Shown piece by piece: positions 1-11,800 of a stretch of DNA of 64,000 nucleotides. The stretch spans positions 537,501 to 601,500 of the forward strand of contig NC_092567.1 of assembly GCF_037975245.1 (NCBI RefSeq), written 5' to 3'. The stretch is from Apostichopus japonicus. Lineage: Eukaryota > Echinodermata > Holothuroidea > Aspidochirotida > Stichopodidae. The number at the start of each line of letters is the position of its first letter. Position 1 is the first letter of the stretch. A model generated the notes under the pieces. The model was not told where the DNA came from. It did no database searches and worked only from the letters and a program-made list of their open reading frames with translations. The position numbers and the translations under genes were made by a program.

Positions 1-361
1 AGCAACATGTGACATATTATTAAATATAATGTAACATATTGAAAGTATTAAATTAAATTCTTCTTATAACTATTGTATATATGGCTATGTGACAGTGCAT
101 GTAATTACTGTACATGCAGGCTTCTAAGGGAGATACAAAAATCTAGCAGTTTTTGACAAAGTTCTGTATAAATGTATACTGAATTTAAAACACATACATC
201 TGTATGTACTGTATGTATATGTACAGGTATATAGTACTGTACAGTACTGTAGGTATACAGGTGACAATGCTGTACTGTAACCTACTGTAGGTGATACACA
301 CCATGATGAAGCAATGACAGTTCAGTTAAGTACTGAATGTTCAGTATGATACAGAAATACA

Positions 362-675
362 GGGGTCAGCCCGATATTCATAAAGACCATTAATCATAAG
401 GGTCATTGTTCATAAGGTTCGTTATTCATAGCGTGCATTTTTTTGGAAAAAAAGGTTCGTTATCCATAATTGGAAAATAAGGTTCGTTATTCATAATAAA
501 AAGGGGTCATTGTTCATAAGGTCCGTTATTCATATTAAATGAATAACGAACCTTTTTTCCAATTATGAATAACGAACCTTAAACTAAAGAACCGTTTTTC
601 TAATTACGAATTACTGATGAACAATGAACCTTATGAGTAATGAGTAACAGACCTTATGAATATCGAGCTGCTGCC
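362..675. repeat. Foldback (inverted-repeat) element built from a 16-18 bp motif
   Basis: The left half carries repeated aaggttcgttattcataat. The right half carries its reverse complement (ttatgaataacgaacctt) with the symmetry centre near 535. The outer ends match too: cgatattcataa at 369-380 and ttatgaatatcg near 655-666. A MITE-like element is likely; no clear target duplication was seen. Confidence 0.8.
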
Positions 676-837
676 GAAAAACAGACTAGTGGATCAGTGT
701 AGTGAATGATTTAGTTTTCAAATTTTAAGAAAGACTTTTGAAACTTGTTCTTAATTTTGTATCATGTTGTAAAGCTAACAGTTGTAGGGTTCCAGCTCTG
801 TCATCCTGTGTACAAGATGTAATACATCTTTGCTTCT

Positions 838-1050
838 TTTTAGGTACTGTAACATACATACGTACACACATGTTTGTATTACATTCAGACCGAGGACCAC
901 ATTGTATTTTCCATCAATTGTTCGAATCCACGTACCCTATACTTAAACACCTCGTACAATAGAATTCTTCCGAGGACGTGATGATTACTTGAGAAATCAC
1001 AACCGAGGACCTGAAATTCTTTTGTTCAAGTCCTCGGTCAGAATACAAAA
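838..1050 (+). repeat. Dispersed repeat, first copy
   Basis: Matches the reverse strand of 13965-14150 over about 180 bp, including agaattcttccgaggacg and aaatcacaaccgaggacct. It contains internal inverted gaccgaggacc / tcctcggtc motifs and ends in CA/TA-rich simple sequence. Confidence 0.85.
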
Positions 1051-2757
1051 CAAACGCACACTTACACACATACACACCTATACTGTATATGTACGCATAC
1101 ACACCTCGCATACACACGCACATACACCCACTTTACTGTGGTCTTTGTGTATATATATCTCAGTGTGGTTCTTTTAAGAAAAGTCAAAGCTACAGTAGGA
1201 GGTTGATATACTGTACAATGCAGTATTCAATAGTATAACAGCACATCCTGTAAGATCAGCTAAATGGTAAAGCAAAGTGCTCTCAAAGATAGCCTGGTGA
1301 CATTTTATGTATAGTAGGTGTTATAGATCCATCAAAGATAGACTACTGTACATCTCCACGTGTGGCAGAGGCAGCACTGGAGAATAATTAGCCTTAATTC
1401 ATAGCACTGTCTTCATCTTGATAAGAATAAGAGAAAAGATGTTAATGGCAGATGAATAGACTTAATGGAGCCACAAAGCATCATGGGTAGCATGCATCAA
1501 CAGAATTACATTTCCTATATCCAATAGTACGCTGTAATAGATAGCCTTGATGTTATCAACCAATGAAGATGGAGATTAAGAGTGTTTTAAAGATAGTGTC
1601 TTTGAATATTCAAAAGTATTAAAAGTCAATTGGTCAAATTATTATATAGACTAAGATAAGAGTACAGTATGTATGCCATTGCACTTGTTTTTACCACATC
1701 CCTTTTCTTGGTACATATGTAAATGAATACGTTTATAGTGTACTGTGGATATACCAGGTAAATGAGCATACACATTTCATGTTAAAGTTGTACAATAGCT
1801 ATTAATTGTGTGCCAAGCATTTTGAACTCTTTTTCTTATATTTTAAGCAAAGAAAACTTAATTGAGTGATTGAGGCTATAATTAATTAATATATTGCTTC
1901 ATGTATTTCTGCATCAAGTCCTGACAAATAAATTATCAAAAAGACTTAACGACTGCTCTACATGAGCTGGTGATCTTTGCTAAATTTGTGCATGTAAACT
2001 TAATCTTACCAATGTTCTGCTAAGTTTTTATTCAAGGAACATTATTAATAAAACCATATTGCATAGTTACAATTTCTGTAAAAACTGTATACAGTACATC
2101 TTGTAAGTGCTATACTTGATGAGAAGTGTTGATGTCAGCTATCTCGTTCTTCACCTTTCCACTTGCAGAGCAATTTGAAACTGGATAATTTATTTTGTTG
2201 CTTATTGGCTTGTAACTGCTCTTTGATATGCAAATATGCTACATACTGTACAGTAATATGAGCATATTTTCTTCCTCTTCGTGGATGTGAATTAGCCTAC
2301 ATTACAAAAGAATTTTCTTCCTGAAGCTCAAATCACCCTGGTGATGAGAATTTTCTTCCTGAAGCTCAAATCACCCTGGTGATGAGAATTTTCTTCCTGA
2401 AGCTCAAATCACCCTGGTGACGTCATGTTACTCTGCTATGGATACACAGATATACAGTATTCATAACATTTCTTCTAGACATTTCTTTGATTTTCTGAAA
2501 GAGAGAAATAAATAATAATTTTGAATCAAAATATGATTCTTGCCCAGTAATAATTGTTTTCATTTACATCCAAACTCACAACTGTAATTCAGTTGTGGAA
2601 GACTTTTGAGAACATCTTGTGCTTATTATGATGAGTCCTATTATATTTGTGGGTTCTGGTGTTAGTTAAATCATTGTGTTTATTAGATCTGTTATTCTCA
2701 TTCCACGATGTTCTTTTCATGTAATTTTCATATTTTATATATGATTTTCATCTCCAG
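1051..2757 (+). other. Upstream intron of ORP5/8 gene
   Basis: No exon could be supported. It holds simple CA/TA repeats at 1051-1130 and the 38-bp triplicate at 2311-2421. The rest is featureless AT-rich sequence. Confidence 0.55.
2311..2421 (+). repeat. 38-bp tandem triplicate
   Basis: aattttcttcctgaagctca and the following 18 bases recur exactly at 2311, 2349 and 2387. Confidence 0.97.
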
Positions 2758-2840
2758 GCGGAGTTGTAAATGGCGACACTACCAGTATGGGCAGACAGGA
2801 TTTACTTCCACCGACAACATTCCAAGGACACAGAAGTCAT
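2758..2840 (+). CDS. OSBPL8: ORP5/8 gene, first exon visible in window
   Basis: The acceptor is tctccag and the donor gtaagt. The frame starts after two bases and reads [20 protein letters not shown] and on to a complete codon. This is low-complexity N-terminal linker, so the call rests on phase and on joining to the next exon. An upstream exon is required but not seen in positions 1-2757. Confidence 0.7.
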
Positions 2841-5800
2841 GTAAGTACATGAAGAAGTAAAACATACCCATTCCTGATCCTAACTTGTTTAATGCAATTA
2901 ACCCCCCCCCCCTTTCTTCATCATGGTTAATTTTCAATACCAAATAGGGGTTAACCCAACATACGTCCCAATGATAAAACATTTCCAGGTTAACACAAGG
3001 ACAAACATTGCTACAATGAATAATAAATAATGTGAGTACAGCTTTTGAGTAATGTGACATCTTTATAGATTCATTTTTAAGGACAGAATTCTTTTCACAA
3101 AATTCATCCCAACATGCATTTGTTCTGCTAAGTATATGATTTCAGTTATGAAGGCACTGAATGTAGGTTTGTTTACAGCCTGAACGAAACAGATCCATCA
3201 TGTAGTGAAAATGTCAATATTTTTTAACTTTTCCATATTGCTCTCAGTATTTGACTGAAATGTTTTTTCGGTTATAAAATGTGGAGAACTACATGCATGG
3301 GATCCTTAAGTGCCTTTTCACGAACATTAATTTGGTGGAATGAAAAAAAGAACAACAATATTGTGAGAAATATGAGTAATATTGAATAGGTTTGTAAAAT
3401 TGCAGTTCAAGCTACTTTAAGATGCGGACATTCCTGCCTCTAACGACCTCTAGGGATAACAATTCAGTCTACAGACTATATTGTATTGTAACAGTAGCAC
3501 TCACGTCAATTACCCGCAGGGCATAATTAGTACATACAGTATACTGTTTCGAATTTCGGATACAGATCAAGGCAGTGTACAATGTTATAAGCTTCTCGTT
3601 TTGGATTTAATTAGTAAAGATAACTTTCCTCGCGACACAAAAGAAACGTGTACCTTTTATCTATCGTGATCAGACACATGCTGAAAATGTAATTTCCTGA
3701 AATGTTTTGCAGGGTCATCAAAACTTTTCAAACAAATACAACTTGGTAACTCTGTTCTAAAGAATTTTGAAGCTTCGTTTACAGACCTGCCCAAATACAG
3801 AATCTATATAATGCATAGCAGAACAGTAGGTTCAATCTTGATTTCATTAAAAATTGTTATTCAAGCAGCTCAGATTCAACCAAGATGTTCCATTTCTTTA
3901 TTGGATCAGGGACATATGAACTGGGGGATGGGTACAGTAACTTAGCATTTATCCCCAAAACTGCTTAAAGGCAGGGGTAGCTCATTGTACATTCCAAAGA
4001 AGTGTAAGCGTAAATCCGCTTCCAAAGTTTTTTTTGTGGTGCTTGAAATTCACTATGACAGAACAAAGAAGAAATATCTGAAATGCACGCGCTTCTGGGG
4101 ACACCCTCTTCTTCCATCAGTGACCCTCTGCACACCCACCCCCTAATAACAATGTACCCCTGACTAGAGATACTTGCTTTTGATGAATTGAATTCTGAAG
4201 AGGAACTTTTGGTTTACTGAGAGGGTACAGTATAGTAAGGAGGTAAAACTAGAATATGAGTGGATGGACTTTACTCTTAAATTTTATTAATGATTATATG
4301 TTTTTTTTGTCTTTCTTCTTACAGTCAGAAGGAAAGTTGAACACTACAGATTACCATGGAGGCACTACGACTCCAACCAAACATTCAAAAACTGATTATA
4401 AAGTAAGTTATGAACTACATATTACCATAGAGGCACTAGGACTCCAACCAAACATTCAAAAACTGATTATAAAGTAAGTTATGAACTACAGATTACCATG
4501 GAGGCACTAGGACTCCAACCAAACATTCAAAAACTGATTATAAAGTAAGTTATGAACTACAGATTTTCATGGAGGCACTAGGACTCCAACCAAACATTCA
4601 AAAACTGATTATAAAGTAAGTTATGAACTACAGATTACCATGGAGGCACTAGGACTCCAACCAAACATTCAAAAACTGATTATAAAGTAAGTTATGAACT
4701 ACAGATTACCATGGAGGCACTAGGACTCCAACCAAACATTCAAAAACTGATTATAAAGTAAGTTATGAACTACAGATTACCATGGAGGCACTAGGACTCC
4801 AACCAAACATTCAAAAACTGATTATAAAGTAAGTTATGAACTACATATTACCATGGAGGCACTAGGACTCCAACCAAACATTCAAAAACTGATTATAAAG
4901 TAAGTTATGAACTGCATATTACCATGGAGGCACTACGACTCCAACCAAACATTCAAAAACTGATTATAAAGTAAGTTATGAACTGCATATTACCATGGAG
5001 GCACTACGACTCCAACCAAACATTCAAAAACTGATTATAAAGTATAAAGTTATGAAACACAAATATGTAGTACAGATATGTAGTACAGATATGTAGTACT
5101 AGAGCAGACAGGATAGTAAGGAGGATTATGTAATATAATGGTATTTTATCTCTTACAAACAACAGGAACAGAGAAGTCTTTACTTAAAGGAGAAGAAGAA
5201 AGAGAAATATGCAATTAAAGCTTTGTTAACAGATCCATCTGAAAGCATAATGGAGGACCATTTAAAGGTATGCCTGTGATTCTATTATTCCTTTGATGGG
5301 GTGGGTGTGAGGGAAGGGGATGTGAGGGGAAGAAGTGTGAGGGGAGAGGGTGCAGTGAAGTTATGCAAGATTCTATTGTTACATGTGGATTATATTGTTA
5401 CATGTGGATTCTATTGTTACATGTGGATTCTATTGTTACATGTGGATTATATTGTTACATGTGGATTCTATTGTTACATGTGGATTCTATTGTTACATGT
5501 GGATTCTATTGTTACATGTGGATTCTATTGTTACATGTGGAGTCTATTGTTACATATGGGTTCAATTGTTTCTTTTACAGTATCTTCAGTTGTGTGGGTC
5601 ACTATAAAGAGGGTTCTTCAAAATAAATAAAAGCCTCAGTCTAATACATATAACAACTTGAATTAAAGAACAAACTCGTGCAAGATTCACAAAGTGATAT
5701 TATCTCCATATTATTATTTTTTTTTCACTATCGTGTGCACTTTGCTACCTATTTTTCATGATGCTGTAATCGTTCATGTATATACATGAAATTTTGAAAT

Positions 5801-8800
5801 ATGATAGAGTTTTTCAAGAAAATGATTTTTATTTTTATGTAATAAATAATAAAATGACAAGCTTCCTAAAATGTCACAGCTGAGATTTTTGCTTGAGGTA
5901 TCAATTGAATAATCACCCAAAAAACTAGCAGGCTTTTCACACCCCTTAAGAGAAGATTTGCTGATCGACGAAGAAATGCGCTAATTACACCATCGTTATT
6001 CAACCAGTCATTTTGAAGAGTGTTTTTCTTAGCCTTTATCAGTTATGAAGTAATCCTAAGTGGTGTTTGGATTTGCCGGCTTAGAGAGTCTGCTTATCTT
6101 GAATTGCAGCGCCATAGGAGACAGCCGGGTGAAATATGACATCTTGTGTGTTAAATACCCTGGATAACCCAGGAAAAGTAGAATCATACAGTGTTAAATA
6201 CCCTGGATATCGGAGGAAAAGTGTAATTCCATAAAATATCTGTCAAGCAGCTAAACCTATCAAGCATTTTACTAAAAATGAAGAGTTTTATTGCTCTAAA
6301 ACACCCTCAAAGATTCATTTCACAGCCTGTATTAAACACAAACAAACTGGAACTTTGCCAACCTTCATAAATTTGTTGACACTCGTTTGGTTTCAATGAC
6401 ACGTGTCTAGGCAACTTTCTCAGGTGCTTTTGTTGTAGGATTGCATTATTACTGAAAATTATATATATTAATTATTAATATGATTGAAAATTGCATTGAA
6501 AATTCAGCAATAGACATAAAAAACTACTGCACAATTTTCAAGTACTTATTCAAAGAAGATATGTTGAATGGTGGAAATGTGACAAAACATATACGCATGT
6601 ATATGCTAAAGGGCTAACCTGTACAGATGAACACACTGTAGATCAATATTTAATTGTTTTCAATAAAAAAAATAATTGACAATTAAACCACAGAAGGGTC
6701 AGAAACTGTTGGTCATCCCTGATTTACCTAGGCATTGAACTTCACTGGTAATTTTAGGTAGACATTCTCAGAAATCTAAAATTGATCCTTGCAAACAGAG
6801 CTATTTGAGTGGGTTATAACCGTAACTCTTCACTGAATAATCCATCTTCTCCATATGTCTTCTAGTCTGTCACTGAGTTTAAATATTGATTGATTCTACT
6901 TTCAGGTACGAGGAACTCTTAGGGGGTGGACCAAATTCTGGTGCAAGTTGAAGCCTGGATGGCTTGTCATCTACAAAAGTCAAAAAGTAAGTTCTCCGAT
7001 TTCATTTACAGAGATGCTGCTGAGAAGTTGTAACTAGGGTTCATTGACATACCCTCAAACTCTGTACTTGACTTGAATCACTGTGTTATCTCTATGGCAT
7101 CACTGTATTATATATATCGCATCACTGTGTTATCTCTATGGCATAACTGTATTATCTCCAAGTGTTCTTCAGAAGCTTATCTTTTCTATTATAATATTGT
7201 TTTTTTTGTTTGTTTGTTTAGTTAATATTAAATTCTCTACATTTACCAATTCATCTAGATGTGAAGTTGTTAATTAAGATATTTTCTTCATTGAATAAAT
7301 AATTTGTACATTATAAAAGTAAACACATACTCTTACAGCTTAATTGACAGGTTTTTGCCCGATCTATTGATCAATAAAATTTCATACAATTGTATTTTTG
7401 TCTCCAAGAAGCAAAAATGTAGGATGTGGACTGGTTTGACTTAAAAGTTGTAGAACGTTTCCAGTTGTGTAGCTTTGGCAAGTTTCAGTTTTTTTTATAG
7501 TTTTTTTCTTAGCATTATAAGGACATTTATTCCAGAACACATTGTGTGGTGCAATTCACATGACGTCATTTAAAAAAAGCAGGGTTGTTCTTTTATGTAC
7601 CGTACAGTCCTGTGGGTGTACAGTAACGTTAGTTACAAGCAAACTCCTGAAACATTGATCGGATGTTAGACAAGTAAATCAAGCTGAGAAAAGGACATGT
7701 AAATCCTGAAAGCCATTAAAATATATAGGTTACAAGTACATTAAAACCTGCAAAATGTCATGAAAACCTGTGACAGTTGTAGATTACATGCAACTGTTGC
7801 CATGACTACCAGGGAGTTAGGAGATATCAATCTCCACCAGAATGTTTGCTTTTGGTGAAGTCTAATGGCTTTTAAAAGTTTCTATTTATATCAAATCAGA
7901 GGTAAGAGATTGGAAGGATTTTGAAAAGGCTATGAATTTCTATGACAAACTTACTGTATGGACAGAATGTCTTTTTGCCACTATTGTTTTCACATGTTCA
8001 TTAAGTTTTAAAAATAATTACCACAAACTGTGAGGTGATCGTGCAGTTAAATTGTCAAAGATATTTTCATTATCATTATATCCATATTTGATATTTGATA
8101 AAATAGATTGTATGTTGCAAATGGAATATCACTGCCCAGAGCATGGTGGTCTGTAATGTGAGAGTTAATTACGCTAAGTACTGTTAGCGTGTTCGAGAAA
8201 TGGGTCATTGTTTGAGACGAGTCAAAACTGACACAATTTTTCACACAAATGTGATAAATAAAGCGGATTTATTCCACTGTGGTCATTGAAAGTTTTATCT
8301 ATCATTTCAGCACGGTCACTGGGTAGGATCTATATTACTAACAAACTGCGAGATAATCGAACGACCATCCAAGAAGGACGGATTCTGTTTCAAGATATAT
8401 CATCCACTGGACCAATCAATATGGGCAACAAAGGTAAGCAAGTCATTTTCAGAGCCTGGAATAACTCCTCCACCTTCCCAACACCAAACTTAAAAATACA
8501 ATAAAAATAAATATAGCCAAACTATAATAGAAACAAAACCTGACTTGTACATAATAACAATAGTTTATAACAGTATCACAAGACAAGGTTGGCCACTTGA
8601 GATGCTAGTTTGCTAAGTTTTATTAATTTTACTCTACTCCAATGAGGATACTTCAATATTATATCCTGAACAACCATGAAAAATAATTAAAATATAGACA
8701 TAAAATTAGATTTTGTGATAAACTACTCCTGAAGTTGATTTGCCTATGTAGGCTATATAGGCTCTATATATAAAGTTTAGGCATGGTATCTACTTTGTAA

Positions 8801-11800
8801 AATGTGACATTTCAGAGTTTCTTCTAAAGAATTAAATCAAACTACATACTGTAGGCATATATTGCAAACTATTCCCTTCAATACTGTGTGTATTCTGTGT
8901 CCAAGTACTGAACACTTGCTGAAATAATTGTGCAACCACTGTACAGTATGTGAAGTGTGAAGTTACACAGACCATACGCAGTAACCTTCAAGTAATTATG
9001 ATTCTCTGGTGACATTTAATAAGTTCTTTATAATTAATTCCCCGAGGATAGAACTATTAGATCCGTTATCAGCAGGCTGTACTATTTGATTTTGTCAAGA
9101 TCTGTAAATCTTGTGTCCTCTTTAAAGCCACGTTGCTGTATAAAGTGCCTTACCCTCTCGGCTTATGTATTGATCTCATTTTCATTTAATTAATCATTAA
9201 CTCTCAGAATCACAAAAATCCTCTAAACAGTGTATAGTTTGTATAACAAGTTTAGGGTTTAGTGTTATCTCATTAGTTGCACTGAGAGTGTTGTTGTCGG
9301 CACATGGAGGGGGGGAGGGGGAGGGGGCATGTGACAGAGTGGTGGTAAGGGCAGTGAGTAGGGAAATATGGCCAAAATGTTTCAACTTTGTAGGAACATG
9401 TTGAAAACAATTTCCTCATATCTAATTTAGGACAGTTAGTACTATCCTTGTTTTATAATCTGCCATTTGAAATACATTGGGACAATAGGATTGCTGTCAC
9501 TATATATTCATATTATCAATCATTTTCATCTTCATTTTTGGGGCTAATAAGCTATTTTCTGTCTTCAGGGGAGAATCTTTTTTGTACAGAAAGTAGATTT
9601 TTATTGTTGTCTACAAATGTGGAAAAGATGTTATAATGAATTTATTCACAGAAAATATATTGAAAGTATCCCCGGCATTGGAGCAGAGTATTATTAAAGT
9701 TCATGAAAATTAGGACATAATTATCATCTCAAGTGGCCAACCTTGTCTAGAGTGTTTCTTTTCTCAACTATTGTCATTTCCTGTCCGTTTTTTTTTCTCG
9801 TTCAACAAGACCTCATTTCTTGTTTAATGATTCTTTATCAGGAAGTGGATTTGTTGTTTGTGTTTGTAAAAATATTATTATTAAAAAGAGGCAATTTATT
9901 TTAATTTTTTATTTCCTTTAGGGACCAAAAGGGGAAACTGTGGGTGCCATAACTCAGCCATTACCGAGTGGATATTTAATCTTCCGAGCATACACAGAGG
10001 AGGGTGGTAGGTTATGGATGGATGCCTTAGAGGTTGCCCAACGGTGCTGCAACCTTCTAAACAAGAGGAACGAATCGGATGTGAGCGACGACATCTGGGG
10101 AGAGTGGAGGAAAACCAAAGATGAACCCGTAGAGCCTGACGAAATAGAGAAAGAACATTTTAAAGGTTAGAATAGAACGAGAAAAAAGAACAGAATGGGG
10201 AAGGGATGGTGTGGAAATGTTACTTTACAGACTGAATGGGTTACAGAAGGGGGGAGTAGGGGTAGGGGTAAGAAAAAGATTTATTGAAAGGGGCAAGATC
10301 AATTCAAGAGGGGTGGTAAATGGAAGACTCGTGAAATTATATATGTGTCTAAAATAGTTTAGTGGGACAAATATGGGACAAGTAAAGATTGGCAGGGGGA
10401 GGTGGTTGCTATGATTCAAATACTACTGTGAGGGGGGGTTTGACATGATTCAAATTCAACTGTGGGGGGGTTGACAGGTTGAGGAACAGGCTGGAGGGCA
10501 GCTGTCAAATAACAAAGAAAGGAAAGGGGGCAGAGGTGGACTGGGGTTGAAGCATTATTGCAAGGTATTGATTATGTAACAAACATGGAAGATGGAAATG
10601 GGTCAAATTCTGAAAATGTAATGAATTGTTCGATCATTATTTAAAGTAATGACTTGTTATTTTTAGGTTTGGATGAAGCTGAGATGGATACTGAAGACAA
10701 GGATAAAGATGAAGATAGTAAGAGTGAGTCTGAATCAGAGGTGGAGGAGACGGGATCAACCTCTGGACCGGCTACGCAGGAGCTGAAAAAAACCAATTAC
10801 TTACCGGGCCAAGAAGATGACCTGGGTCAAGTTAGTCATCTTTCTCTCTCTGCAACATTGTAGTCTTGGTTTAAACATTGTCTGAGAGAATCAGTTGAAG
10901 TTGAAGCATTTAATAGCATAAATCGTGTAAAATACATGTTAGCTACGTAGCTGTTATGTGAGATGCCTCTCAATGTATGTACAATACATTTTAAGATATT
11001 GTAAAACGTTTCAAAGTTAGGTTGATCACAGTGATTTGCCTATTGATAATGTTAAAGTAAGTATTTCTTGATCTTTCAAACTTGCTCTGTATTTAACTTC
11101 CTGTCCCCCACCCTATGCAAGTATGGAACTGATACGCAAATCCACATTTCTGACATTACTCTTCTGTGGAAGGGGAGAGGTGAGGTAGGGGAGGGGGTGA
11201 GGTGAGGCTGGGAAAGGGGAAGGGGTGTAATAGCTCACTATGAATATAGCATCTAGACATTATTTGTGTGATATATTTAGTTCTAAGTTGCAATATAGGT
11301 AATGTAAGCAATTATCTCTTTCCAAAGTAAACAAAGTTAGAGAGATCAGCTCCTGGGTGTTTGCTTTAAGATGTTATCATAGATCAGTTAGTAAGGAGGC
11401 TTATTATGTTATCATAGCTCAGTTAGTAAAGAGGCTTATTATGTTATGTAGGACAAGGTGTCAGAGCTGTTTGTTTTGGAGATAAGCAGTTTTATGACAG
11501 CTCCTTCCTTATTATCATTGTGTTATTATTTATTGTTTATGTTATTGTCGTGTTTTTGTTGGTTAAAGGTTTGTTATTGTTATTATTTCTTGCGATACAG
11601 GATAGTTCTCAAACAGAAACACTTGAAGAAGAGAATAAAAGTCTGATCTGGACGTTGATGAAGCAGGTCCGGCCCGGGATGGACCTTTCCAAAGTAGTGC
11701 TTCCGACTTTTATTTTGGAACCAAGATCCTTCCTGGACAAACTCTCAGATTTTTATTTCCATGCTGACCTACTCTCTGAGTGAGTTTGTAGTGAATCTAA

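Noticed and set aside
5301-5630. Three overlapping open frames of 74-109 residues
   Set aside because: They are translations of the 19-bp minisatellite, open in all three frames because 19 is not divisible by three.
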